From assembly GCA_964020975.1 (NCBI GenBank), contig OZ026622.1, forward strand, positions 89,436,962 through 89,500,961: 64,000 bases of DNA, given 5' to 3'. The DNA comes from Hermodice carunculata (lineage: Eukaryota; Annelida; Polychaeta; Eunicida; Amphinomidae). Position numbers and translations under genes: made by a program. The notes beneath the pieces were generated by a model. It was given only the letters and a program-made list of their open reading frames with translations, was not told the origin of the DNA and ran no database searches. Position 1 is the first letter of the stretch. Each line of letters starts with the position of its first letter. This document shows positions 53,591 to 64,000 of the stretch, piece after piece.

Positions 53591-53783
53591 ACTGATTGCG
53601 CCCAATGTGTGCCGAGAAAAGCTACTGACTTGGGGTATTTTCTGTGGAACAGTACTATAGGCATACTGGTATTTGAATGAAAGTCTTTCTACGAGGAGTA
53701 CGAATCTGGGATCCTAATGATAACGCAGACTAGTTTTACTTGAGTAGATCAACTTAAGACGTGATTGGCACTGAAAGAGTTAA
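53591..53783 (-). mobile_element. TTAA family 1 MITE, minus orientation, left part missing
   Basis: It includes 'gagaaaagctactgacttgg', 'actataggcatactggtatt' and 'ctgggatcctaatgataacg', and ends ATTGGCACTGAAAGAGTTAA. The opposite end and foldback arm are missing. The 53-bp minisatellite starts at the very next base. Confidence 0.85.
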
Positions 53784-55957
53784 TAGACCCTTTGTGAGAC
53801 ATTGACCATGTCTGTATAGAGGGGATACTTCAGAAATAGACCCTTTGTGAGACACTGACCATGTCTGTATAGAGGGGATACTTCAGAAATAGACCCTTTG
53901 TGAGACACTGACCATGTCTGTATAGAGGGGATACTTCAGAAGTAGACCCTTTGTGAGACACTGACCATGTCTGTATAGAGGAGATACTTCAGAAGTAGAC
54001 CCTTTGTGAGACACTGACCATGTCTGTATAGAGGGGATACTTCAGAAATAGACCCTTTGTGAGACACTGACCGTGTCTGTATAGAGGGGATACTTCAGAA
54101 ATAGAGCCTTTGTGAGACACTGACCGTGTCTGTATAGAGGGGATACTTCAGAAATAGAGCCTTTGTGAGACACTGACCATGTCTGTATAGAGAGGATACT
54201 TCAGAAATAGACCCTTTGTGAGACACTGACCATGTCTGTATAGAGGGGATACTTCAGAAATAGACCCTTTGTGAGACACTGACTGTGTCTGTATAGAGGG
54301 GATACTTCAGAAATAGAGCCTTTGTGAGACACTGACCGTGTCTGTATAGAGGGGATACTTCAGAAATAGACCCTTTGTGAGACAATGACCATGTCTGTAT
54401 AGAGGGGATACTTCAGAAATAGACCCTTTGTGAGACACTGACCATGTCTGTATAGAGGGGATACTTCAGAAATAGACCCTTTGTGAGACACTGACCGTGT
54501 CTGTATAGAGGGGATACTTCAGAAATAGAGCCTTTGTGAGACACTGACCATGTCTGTATAGAGGGGATACTTCAGAAATAGAGCCTTTGTGAGACACTGA
54601 CCATGTCTGTATAGAGAGGATACTTCAGAAATAGACCCTTTGTGAGACACTGACCATGTCTGTATAGAGGGGATACTTCAGAAATAGACCCTTTGTGAGA
54701 CACTGACTGTGTCTGTATAGAGGGGATACTTCAGAAATAGAGCCTTTGTGAGACACTGACCGTGTCTGTATAGAGGGGATACTTCAGAAATAGACCCTTT
54801 GTGAGACACTGACCATGTCTGTATAGAGGGGATACTTCAGAAATAGACCCTTTGTGAGACACTGACCATGTCTGTATACAGGGGATACTTCAGAAATAGA
54901 GCCTTTGTGAGACACTGACTGTGTCTGTATAGAGGGGATACTTCAGAAATAGACCCTTTGTGAGACACTGACCATGTCTGTATAGAGGGGATACTTCAGA
55001 AATAGACCGTTTGTGAGACACTGACCATGTCTGTATAGAGGGGATACTTCAGAAATAGACCCTTTGTGAGACACTGACCATGTCTGTATAGAGGGGATAC
55101 TTCAGAAATAGAGCCTTTGTGAGACACTGACCATGTCCGTATAGAGGGGATACTTCAGAAATAGACTCTTTGTGAGACACTGACCATGTCCGTATAGAGG
55201 GGATACTTCAGAAATAGACCCTTTGTGAGACACTGACCATGTCCGTATAGAGGGGATACTTCAGAAATAGACCCTTTGTGAGACACTGACCATGTCTGTA
55301 CAGAGGGGATACTTCAGAAATAGACTCTTTGTGAGACACTGACCATGTCCGTATAGAGGGGATACTTCAGAAATAGACTCTTTGTGAGACACTGACCATG
55401 TCCGTATAGAGGGGATACTTCAGAAATAGACCCTTTGTGAGACACAGACCATGTCCGTATAGAGGGGATACTTCAGAAATAGACCCTTTGTGAGACACTG
55501 ACCATGTCTGTACAGAGGGGATACTTCAGAAATAAACTCTTTGTGAGACACTGACCATGTCCGTATAGAGGGGATACTTCAGAAATAGACTCTTTGTGAG
55601 ACACTGACCATGTCCGTATAGAGGGGATACTTCAGAAATAGACCCTTTATGAGACACTGACCATGTCCGTATAGAGGGGATACTTCAGAAATAGAGCCTT
55701 TGTGAGACACTGACCATGTCTGTGTAGAGGGGTTACTTCAGAAATAGACCCTTTGTGAGACACTGACCATGTCCGTATTGAGGGGATACTTCAGAAATAG
55801 ACTCTTTGTGAGACACTGACCATGTCTGTATAGATGGGATACTTCAGAAATAGAGCCTTTGTGAGACACTGACCATGTCTGTGTAGAGGGGTTACTTCAG
55901 AAATAGACCCTTTGTGAGACACTGACCATGTCTGTATAGAGGGGATACTTCAGAAAT
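53784..55957. repeat. 53-bp minisatellite, ~41 units with higher-order structure
   Basis: The unit is ATAGACCCTTTGTGAGACAC, TGACCATGTCTGTATAGAGG, GGATACTTCAGAA (53 bases), at least 93% conserved. Diagnostic variants (GACCC/GAGCC/GACTC, CCATG/CCGTG/CTGTG, TGTATAG/CGTATAG, TACAGAGG) follow repeating orders: an eight-unit block (424 bp) and later a four-unit block (212 bp) are duplicated. It is non-coding, with stops in all frames. Confidence 0.97.
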
Positions 55958-57784
55958 CACTGGGACTGCAATGTTTCCAAATTTAAAATGGACGAGCCAT
56001 CTTTAAAAAGCGTGTGTTAAAGTAAATCTTGTAAATGGTCTCAGATATCAGATTTTTTTGTGATTTTTTAGTTATGCTGACCATAAGTGGCAGAGCTCAT
56101 GACATCACTTGTGTTTGTCCATCAGTCTGTAAACTTTTTGCTTGTGAGTGCAATGGAGTCCACACTTTTCAAGATAGCCCCATATAACTCTTAGGACCTA
56201 TCAAATGTATGAAAATCCGGGTTGAGTTTGATGTGGGTAACATCACCTACATGTACAGTATTATGTAATATATGGATCAAAATGAAAATCTTAGGACCGC
56301 TCCAGCATCCTTAATGTTTGATAGATCTTCATGAAATTTAGTGGGATTGTAGAGGAGCAGAAAATCTCAGTCCCTTATGATACCAGTGGCGCCACTTATA
56401 ATTTGATGGACATTATGAACCAAAATGTGTTGAAAGATGTAAAGTTCACTGTCTTGAAAAGTAATTAAATTAGACATGCCAACTTTATAGAATATACAGA
56501 TCATGTTCAGTGCTAGTATGTCATGCTTGGTGACCTACATTGTGGGTCCCCTTGATCCAGTGATTGTGTGGCCTTTTTCAAGATCATTAAGCACTGAAGA
56601 AAAGGATATTTAGTTCAATATCTTGATCAAGAATAAGCAAATGATGCCAAATGTACCACGAATGAGAATCATGTGGAAGTTTGATGACCTTGATTAATTT
56701 TTCAAGGTCGTGAAAAGGATGTATTTCAGGAAAATGATTTTTTGGTGATGGTGATCAGCAGAGCATTAAGCCCATAGGCCTCATATATATATATGTCTGC
56801 ACTACATTCACCAAAGGTGCTTTCTTCTGAATATTTACAAACTGTATGAGTGTGCCCAAGTAGTGGCTGAATTCCATATCTTACATGTGTCGTCAATGGC
56901 ATCACTATGATGGTTGTAAGACAGAGTCTAGATGGCCTTGACTTATATATATTTCACACTCAAACTATCTCTCACATGTACTTATACCATTTATGGTGTG
57001 CCTGTTATACATAACTTTGAGAATTCGAGAAGGTGTTGTTTCCTAGTGGTGGAAGTGGGAACTAAATGAAAGAGGGAAGCTATAAGTTGCCATTTTTCGT
57101 GTGCATACATGTCAAAGCAGCATCCGTTCAGAGCCTAAAACTTCGCAGTTATCTTATGTTAGAATTTTCTGATAAAGCAGATAAAAATGCTTTCTGTGCT
57201 AGGCATTCGGCTTGCATTCGATGGGGCCAAGTTTGCCATTGTGAGTGTGGCATTGCTGGTGGGAGAGGGTGATTCATTTGACGGACTACACTTAATAACA
57301 GTTAGAAATAATTAGGTTACATTTAATATCTTAGTAGTGAAGAGGTTTGATTTTTGAGTTGAATACCAAATGAAACTTGTATTTTTCATGCCATGATCAG
57401 CTGTTTTAATTAACAGGTCGCATTGGATTAATAATCCGCTGATTATGTCTGCACAAGGCTAGATAGGGTGTTTGGGAGGGGGTCACACTGCAAGCCTATG
57501 CAAAGAAAGTGAAAACTGTCTTTTTATTGAACACTGTGAACTTTAAAAGTGTCCCATAAATATTCTCTATCTCAAGTCAGGAAGTGTAAGCCTTGAAGTT
57601 GAGCAGTATTGATTCTATAAAACAGTTTTTAAAATTGTAACTTTATAGTTTAATAGGTTTTGAACTCATGTAGAGTTTTCCATATTTTTCCATGGAGTTG
57701 TGATTTAAATTTACAAATGCCGGTGTCCTATTCATTTGGTGCCACCTTAACTGGATATAAGAAGAAATTACCATCTGCCTGTAC
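55958..57784. other. Mostly unassigned sequence, faint old repeats
   Basis: Around 56160-56480 phrases such as 'cttaggaccgctccagcatc' and 'catgaaatttagtgggattg' suggest an old dispersed repeat, and 'gaccttgattaatttttcaa' near 56687 resembles the 14.9 kb units. No gene recognised. Confidence 0.35.
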
Positions 57785-57935
57785 TAAGTATTCTTTATCT
57801 GCAAAATAGTGGTAATATCCTGCTTGTCCACATGGGTAGCTGCCGGTATCTAGCCAGTTAAGTCTATGGTTACTAAGACAACCAGGTCTGCAGTTGTGGC
57901 GCGAAATTAATATGCATGTATTGTGTTCAGCATGT
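57785..57935 (+). repeat. Dispersed repeat A, copy 3 (partial)
   Basis: 'taagtattctttatctgcaa', 'taatatcctgcttgtccaca' and 'ggtctgcagttgtggcgcga' align in order with 25030-25170. It is about 70% alike by eye and the most diverged copy. Confidence 0.55.
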
Positions 57936-58070
57936 ATTGTGTTCATAGTTCCTAGCTATAACAATATAACAGTCTGCTCAAGTTGTCCCACAGGTGACTA
58001 GACCGCTGTACATATAGCAAGACAATGTCCCATTCCCTCACCTGTGGTTCTTATATTTGTTTTCCTTCAG

Positions 58071-58103
58071 ACTGTGAGTTCAAGGCTACACTAGAGAAGT
58101 CTT
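58071..58103 (+). CDS. Possible 33-bp micro-exon, extracellular type
   Basis: Acceptor TATTTGTTTTCCTTCAG ends at 58070 and the donor GTAAGT starts at 58104. Between them, two bases complete a codon, ten codons read CEFKATLEKS, and one base is left over: phase 1-1, like the exon at 48065. 'xCEFKATLEKSC' resembles the start of a MAM domain (typically '.CdFE...C.W'). Both splice sites are strong by eye, but 33 bases is short evidence and the frame also continues through the donor to a TAG at 58139. It could be part of the same gene as the 48065 exon. Confidence 0.3.
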
Positions 58104-58474
58104 GTAAGTTTGCCCCAGGAGCAGCTGTTCAAATGTCCTAGTGGGGAAATAAGGCGCTATATTAAGTCGGCATGCCAACAAAAGGAAACTGCCTCATTCA
58201 AACCTGTCCTTGGAGGCTCCTTGGAGTATTGTTGCAGCAATGTATGGGAAGATAAAATACCATTGTACATTTATTGTCGTCGCATGCAAATAAGCTCTGT
58301 CACCTTTGCAGGAAGAAAGAAACAGAGAGATTGTTTGATTTACCTCTCACACCAGAAAGTATGCTTATTCTCCACTAGTATGCCACTTCAGAATCAAGGC
58401 ACTAGTCTTGCTTTCATCACCGGGAACCATGGGGGTGAGGTTCTGAGAACAGAAACCAGGATTAAGCCATTTTT
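58104..58474. other. Unassigned sequence
   Basis: A 133-codon plus frame at 58110-58511 overlaps the start of the next repeat and shows no domain. Confidence 0.4.
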
Positions 58475-60256
58475 AGCTCAGCTGACTTGTCAGTCACCTG
58501 AGCTTTTGTGAGGGTCTATTGTCTGTCCGTTATGTGTCCACAATTCACATTTTCAACTTCTTTTCAAAAACCGTCAGCCTGATTCACTTCAAAATTGATG
58601 GGGATGTGCTTTGGGTGGGTGTTTACCAAGTTTGCTTAAATGGTCCATTGATTTTTGGATCTTTTAATGATTTTTTTTTTGTTGTTTTTTGGGGCAAATC
58701 TTATAAATCTTCTTCTCCAAAACCACTCACCGAATTGCTTTGATATCACACAGAGACACTCCTGGGGACTTCTAGTTCTGAATTTGTACTCCAGGTTGTG
58801 CTGCATTTTTTTCCATAATTTTTTGTGACTTTGTTTGTTTTTGCTATTTTTAACTTCTCCAGAACCATCACTAGATTAAGCTGAAAGTTGATGGATATGT
58901 CCCTTGTGGAAGGGTCGAACAAAATTGTTCACTAGGGGGCACTGCTGTGAATTTCTAATTTTTAACAATATTTTCAATTCGGGTACTTACCGGTCAATGC
59001 AGCTTTCCTATTGATTACTATGCAAGTCAATGGGCATTCTAATGCTGATTCACATTTTCGACTTCTCCAAACCCGTCTTCCAAGTTGACTTCAAACTTGG
59101 AAGCAATGTACCTTGGGTGCGTTTCTACCAGCTTTGTTCAAATGGTCACGCTGCAGTGATTTTTGTATTTTTAATGATTTTTTTATTCTTTTTTGGATAA
59201 ATCTGACAAAAATCTTCTCCACAACTGCTCACCCAATTGCTTTGATATTTCCTAACAACACTCTTAGGGACTCCTAGTTTTTAATTTGTTCACCAGGTGA
59301 TGCTGCAATTTTTTTTCAAATTTTTTATGTTTTTCTTGTGTGTGTTTTTGTTACTTGTGACTTCTCCAGAACCGTTACTCAGATTTAGTTCATACTTTGT
59401 GGATATGTTCCTTGTGAAAGGGTCAAGCAAAGATGTTCACTAGGTAGCGCTGCTGTGGATTCCTGATTTGTAACGATTTTTTTTAATTTGGGTACTTATG
59501 GGTAAATGCACCTTTTCTATTGCAAGTCAATGGGCATTCTAATGCATTTTAATGGTTATTCACATTTTGGACTTCTCTGAAGAAACTGTCGCGCAGATTC
59601 ACTTCAAACTTGGTGGCAATGTACCTTGGGTAGGTCTTTACCAAGTTTGTTCAAATAGTCACGCTCCTGTGATTTCTGGATTTTTTTATGATTTTTCTCG
59701 AAAATCTTGCAAAAAGTTCTAATAGAAAAGTTTAGCATGTGAATTTCTTGTAATGGTTATAACTTGAATAATATATATTTGCCAGATTTGTGCCAAACTT
59801 GTAATTGGTAGGGATATACCTTTTATAAGTGTCTACCTACTTTGTCAAAATGGTCATGCTCCATTGATGTTTGAACCTTGACCTCATTCCCACGAGCACA
59901 GGACATCTGACACGAAATTGACTGTTCACTTGTTAACTTGAGATCTGTTTAGAGTTAGGACCTTGATGTTGCACATGTTAATGTTTCTTTATGAAGGTCA
60001 TGCTTAAACAGTACGTCAGTGACTTGACCTCGTTTCTGGGGTCACAGTGCAACATGTATGAATTTTACTCTTCCCTATAACTTGAAAACTACTTGAACTG
60101 GTACCTTGATGTTGCACATTAGTGTTCTTCTATAAAGGTCAGACTTACTCAGTACATGGGTGACCTTGATCCTATCCCAAGTTCACAGAGCTGCAAATGT
60201 GATGAATGTCTAGGTCAGCTGAGCATGGGCTGTTCACACAGCCCTCTTGTTATAAC
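58475..60256 (+). repeat. 1.8-kb dispersed-type repeat with ~515-bp internal units
   Basis: It starts TAGCTCAGCTGACTTGTCAG, with a nearby complementary CACCTGAGCTTTT, and ends near AGGTCAGCTGAGCATGGGCT. Inside, 'attcacattttcaacttct', 'cttcaaacttg.tggcaatgt' and 'tttgttcaaatggtcacgct' recur near 58545, 59050 and 59565. The last 350 bases have 'ttgatgttgcacat...gaccttga' units like the ATGCCCCC elements. I recall repeats of this type (AGCTCACCTGAGC ends) from molluscs and other invertebrates. Non-coding. Confidence 0.65.
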
Positions 60257-60434
60257 TTTCAACATGTCCACCATCACCCAGGGCAGTGAATAGCAAGGTG
60301 CGTGAGAGAAGTGTCCATGCCATATCGCATTAAACAGATTTCCTAGGTGCCTGGCAAAGTTATACTCAGCGAGTTGTCCAAATCATAGACCAATCAAGCA
60401 GTGAAGAGGCTCATAAGGACACCTGGAGCATCAG

Positions 60435-61285
60435 TTGCAAGGCACTGCCAAGAGCACTTATTTAAAGGGCAATGTAAAAACCACTGACCTGCAAGGCAAT
60501 GTCAAAACAAAAGTTTTGCAAGGCAGTTCGAAAAGCATTGACTTACAAGGCAATTTCAAAACCACTAACTTCCAAGGCAGTATAAAGACATGCAGCTTGC
60601 AAGGCAGTATAAAAACCACTGAGTTTCAGCAATATCAAAATGACTGACTTGCAAGGCAGCATTCAACCCACTGATTTTGAAGGCAATATAAAACAACAGA
60701 CTTGCAGCAAGATCAAAATGATTGACTTGCTAGGTAATGTCAACACCACTGACTTGTAAGGCAATGCCAACAGCACTGGCTTGTAAGGCAATGCCAACAG
60801 CACTGACTTGTAAGGCAGTGCCAACAGCACTGGCTTGTAAGGTAATGCCAACAGCACTGACTTGTAAGGTAATGCCAACAGTACTGACTTGTAAGGCAGT
60901 GCCAACAGCACTGGCTTGTAAGGTAATACTGACTTGTAAGGCAGTTCCAACACCACTGACTTATAAGGCAATGGGTGACTTGTTAGGCAATGCCAACACC
61001 ACTGATTTTTCAGGTAATGCCAACACCACTGACTTGTAAGGCAATGCCAACAGCACTGACTTGCAAGGTAATGCCAACACTACTGACTTGTAAGGCAGTT
61101 CCAACACCACTGACTTATAAGGCAATGACTGACCTGTAAGACAATGCCAACACCACTGATTTGTAAGGTAATGCCTACACCACTGACTTGTAAGGTAGTG
61201 CCAACAGCACTGACTTGTAAGGTAATGCCAACACCACTGTCTTGTAAGGCAATGTCGATATCACAAACTTGTAAGGCAACCATCT
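60435..61285. repeat. 27-bp minisatellite, ~30 units
   Basis: ACTTGTAAGGCAATGCCAAC plus ACCACTG, diverged in the first 300 bases (more GCAAGGCAGTATAAA-type) and better conserved after 60740. The 27-base period keeps all frames phase-locked, giving 9-residue repeats on both strands (LTCKAMPTA, LPYKSVLLA). These are artefacts. Confidence 0.95.
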
Positions 61286-62229
61286 TACACAATTCAAATA
61301 TGAGTGCAATATTGGCTTGGGAAATGCCAGTCAGTGCTCTGTGGATTCAGTTAAACTGTTAAATAACAGATAGTTGCAAGCATCTTTCTCAAAACCTGGT
61401 ATGGCTTTCATGTAACAATTTTACTTAAACCATTTAGATTTCAAAACAGGCAACTTTCAAGTGGTTAATTATGACAGCCCAAAAGAGAATTATACATAGG
61501 ATCATCATTGATCACTCAAAAACCCAAGGTCCTTTAACATTGTCAAGTGCCGCAAGCTTGACAATGTTACAGGCTGCAGCCAAGTTCCACAATGTAGGAC
61601 GCTGAAAATGTGTCTGGAAGGTTATGGAATTCCTGTGGTGTCATGCAGCCACAATTGACATAATGGTTGGTCCCTCAGTTGACATAATGGTTGATCCCTG
61701 CTGCATTTGATACTTGCAAAGAAATCATGGAGTTTGTGGTTGATGCTATTTAGTCAGTGGCACCACACATAGTGATATTGATTTTACAATACTGATAGCT
61801 ACCACTTTTTTCAGTAGAAAAATTGCACTCATTTGTACAGAGAACACCTTTGCATTATTGGTTTATATTTCCCATTAGGCGATAGTCATGAGACATGCTA
61901 TTTGCCAGGCAAATGTCACACCAGCAATAGGTGTGTGAATGTGTTCAGACTGGAAAACTGTACATATATATACTCCTGGCTAAAAAAAAAAACAAAAAAA
62001 AAAAAAAAAAAAAAAACAGGCACACCCCATTGGTTTTGTGTGTGCTGTTCAAAATAATAGTTTGTGTAGAAAATGTGGGTGTCAAATGGACTGTCATGTA
62101 ACATGGACAGGATAACTGAGAGTATGTCTGAGCAGTCACACAAAAACAAAATGTCTCGGAAATGAGATAAGTGTGTCTGATATTCTGGGAAGCCTATGGG
62201 CTTTATAAGGGACCTCTGGTAACACAGGG
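61286..62229. other. Unassigned sequence with small hairpin and A-run
   Basis: TAACATTGTCAAG and its complement form a 13-bp hairpin at 61535-61569. 'gacataatggttg' is duplicated at 61656-61698. An A-rich run lies at 61982-62017. No gene. Confidence 0.45.
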
Positions 62230-62246
62230 ATCAATGTGAATCCATA

Positions 62247-63241
62247 ATGCCATGGTGTACGGGTTACTCACAGCTCTCTGAATGCGACAGAGACAGAATA
62301 CTTGGCAGGTTGGAGGATGGTCTTTCCCAGTGCCAGGTTGTGAGGACAGTGGGGTGCCAGGTTGTGAGGACAGTGGGGTGCCAGGTTGTGAGGACAGTGG
62401 GGTGCAAGGTTGTGAGGACAGTGGGGTGCAAGGTTGTGAAAACAATGGGGTGCAAGGTTGTGAGGACAATGGGGTGCGAGGTTGTGAGAACAATGGGGTG
62501 CTCCAGGTCATGGTACATAGCTGCTGGGACCATTGTCAAGAAACAAGAGGACGCAAGATGAAAGCTGGATCTGGAAGACCAAGACTTTAAGATGGCAGGG
62601 ACGACCATTACCTGGTGCAGTACACAGGGTCTTCTCAGTGGACAGGTTTTGTCAGCAGTGGCGCCAGGCCTGCAACATTGCATCATCATGCCATACAATT
62701 AATATAGGAGGCTGGTGTCAGGCAAACTGAGGTCATAGCACCCTGCCATCTGCATCCCTCCCGGTCCGGCACAGAGGCTGCGTGGGTAGAGTGTGTCAGG
62801 AACATGCTGACTGGACCACAGATTAATGGATGAGTGTAATGTGGTTGGATGATTCCATGATAGGAGGACACAGGTTGGACGTGTGCCTTCAGAGATGTAT
62901 GGATAGAACAGGACCACTATGGAGGAGGCAGCACCATGATATGGCTGGGTGGGTGGGGTTGGGGGCAATCATGGAAGAACAGAACTCAGTGGGGTAAATG
63001 GGACTGTGACATGCATGTTGCCATGGCCTGACCTGTCCCCCTTTAAACATGTAAGGGATGTGCTTTGCCACTGAGTTAGGGATAAGTACAAGGAAGCTGT
63101 GGGCACAGTGGACCAACAGGCGCAGCATCTCACAGACCAGTGGAACAATGTTCCCCGAGCCGAGACAGCCAAGCTCACCAGCAGTATGCCAAAGAGGGTC
63201 CTGGCTTGCTTGAAGATGTGTGGTGGTAACATGTATCACTG
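62247..63241 (+). pseudogene. Tc1-like transposase gene, decayed
   Basis: N-terminal helix-turn-helix: SECDRDRILGRLEDGLSQCQ corresponds to the family's '..r.rIi.l.e.G.s...ia' start. WDHCQETRGRKMKAGSGRPR (ending near 62588) is the Arg-rich 'rf..tG...rp.sGRPr' linker. GGGSTMIWLGG near 62920 matches the 'GGgsvMvWG' segment. PWPDLSPFKHVRD near 63021 matches 'pWPa.SPDLnPIEhvWd', with the family's catalytic Glu replaced by Lys. The end, EQWNNVPRAETAKLTSSMPK then RVLACLKMCGGNMYH, matches the classic C-terminus and stops at 63239-63241. Several frameshifts and stops separate these pieces, and the helix-turn-helix is expanded by a 24-bp tandem repeat. Terminal inverted repeats were not found. DNA cut-and-paste transposase, nuclear; certainly inactive. 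Confidence 0.88.
62335..62505. repeat. 24-bp tandem repeat inside the Tc1-like gene, ~7 units
   Basis: GGTGCCAGGTTGTGAGGACA plus GTGG repeats in frame as an 8-residue unit (CQVVRTVG in the transposase frame). Later units have CAAGG and AACAATG variants. Confidence 0.95.
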
Positions 63242-63551
63242 ATGCATGCAGCTTTCAAACAAACAAAAACATCCTTTTTCATGATCACCACATCCTCTCA
63301 AAAGAGGTAATAAAAGCACTGGTGAAATAAAATAAACAAACACCCCACACATCGTACACACCTTACCAATCTTGATAGTTTTTTTTATTTTCGCCAGGAG
63401 TATATCTAACCATATCTGAAGCTGTTTTTGCCGTGACTGAGTTTTGGTGATGTCTCTTAGCAATATTACTACATAGTATTCAGTTTACAACGTTTCCCAA
63501 TGGAGTCTTTGAGTAGCTTCAGAGACTAGATTACCAAAGTCATTAATCTGT
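63242..63551. other. Unassigned sequence
   Basis: It follows the Tc1-like stop. No inverted terminal repeat was recognised. Confidence 0.4.
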
Positions 63552-63640
63552 TAAACCAAATCTCCTGAGTTGTTTGCCTGTCTGCGCGCTTGGGTGATCA
63601 GGTGCCCAGGCAGGCAAACAACGAGGGGGATTTGGTTTAG
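63552..63640. repeat. Foldback, ~35-bp arms
   Basis: TAAACCAAATCTCCTGAGTT plus GTTTGCCTG pairs with CAGGCAAACAACGAGGGGGA plus TTTGGTTTA, with a few mismatches around a short loop. It is probably another MITE core. Confidence 0.85.
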
Positions 63641-64000
63641 ACAAGGGTTATGTTGTATTTATCCCCTACAGTCCATAAAGGAAAAGAAAACAGACAATTT
63701 ATTCACTTGTGTCATTTTATTTCACTACATTGCATAAGACATTGCCACAGTCCTGCTGCGAGCATGAATGTAAAATTTAAACAACAAAGAAAAACGGTTG
63801 ACCATAGGCCTAATGGCAGATTTTTTTGAACGGCTGTCGCTTGAACCCAAAATCTCCACCAAAAGTCACTTTTTTGCTATTTCTATATGGAATTAATTTC
63901 ATGGAGAGGAGAATTGGAAGGTAACATTGCCTTGGAATGTTGTACCAGGAAACATTCCAAAGTATGCACCGGTGGAGCTCAACTGACTGAGGGCCGTCAG
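63641..64000. other. Unassigned sequence to the window end
   Basis: No repeat or coding signature recognised. Confidence 0.4.

Noticed and set aside
60435-61362. Several 70-102 codon frames on both strands with 9-residue repeats
   Set aside because: Products of the 27-bp minisatellite. They are open on both strands for arithmetic reasons.
62203-62698. 102- and 144-codon minus frames with TPLSSQPC or HPTVLTT repeats
   Set aside because: Antisense shadows of the 24-bp repeat inside the Tc1-like gene.

Overview
The window is eukaryotic nuclear DNA, most likely from a marine invertebrate. It is A/T-rich and CpG-poor, has no operon-like gene packing, carries candidate spliced exons separated by many kilobases, and is saturated with minisatellites, MITE-like elements and remnants of a LINE and a Tc1-like transposon. 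Several dispersed families (tandem units with a 'gatgggtgaccttga' core, an element with ATGCCCCC ends, and a 1.8-kb block with AGCTCAGCTGA-type ends) resemble repeats I associate with molluscs and other invertebrates. That is an impression; the phylum is not resolved from sequence alone. No complete host gene is visible, and the window is probably intergenic plus intronic. No intact virus-like element was recognised.

Layout. 1-2.5 kb: largely unique, with a CpG-dense block near 1.1-1.5 kb that could be a promoter. 2.5-9 kb: a 46-bp minisatellite, a TTAA-flanked MITE, three tandem pieces of a roughly 1.1-kb TTAA element, and a 146-bp tandem array. 9-12.3 kb: a long foldback repeat, 30-bp and 46-bp minisatellites, and a TTAA MITE abutting a LINE 3' coding fragment. 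13.5-16.3 kb: a candidate terminal exon, then a degenerate tandem array split by a 1.3-kb element that has its own ~147-bp units. 17.9-27.3 kb: many TTAA MITEs, some with very long perfect palindromes, a well-formed coiled-coil exon at 23.74 kb, and TA-type and hAT-like MITEs sitting in a 46-bp array. 27.6-29.8 kb: a decayed non-LTR retrotransposon (endonuclease end plus reverse transcriptase). 30.8-43.1 kb: more MITEs, a second 146-bp array, 31/35-bp and 32-bp minisatellites, and foldbacks. 43.5-58.1 kb: candidate exons, including a phase 1-1 exon resembling part of a MAM domain, a tandemly amplified MITE end, a tetranucleotide-repeat cascade, and a 2.2-kb, ~41-copy 53-bp minisatellite with higher-order structure. 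58.4-64 kb: a 1.8-kb dispersed repeat, a 27-bp minisatellite, and a decayed Tc1-like transposase gene whose N-terminal helix-turn-helix region has been expanded by a 24-bp tandem repeat.

The unifying theme is a set of related TTAA-flanked, palindrome-bearing non-autonomous elements (at least five families, about 20 copies). They insert into other repeats, sit next to each other sharing a TTAA, and in two places adjoin or seed tandem arrays. By TTAA target and end sequence they are probably piggyBac-like, but no transposase source is present here. Host coding content is limited to a few candidate exons that need transcript support.
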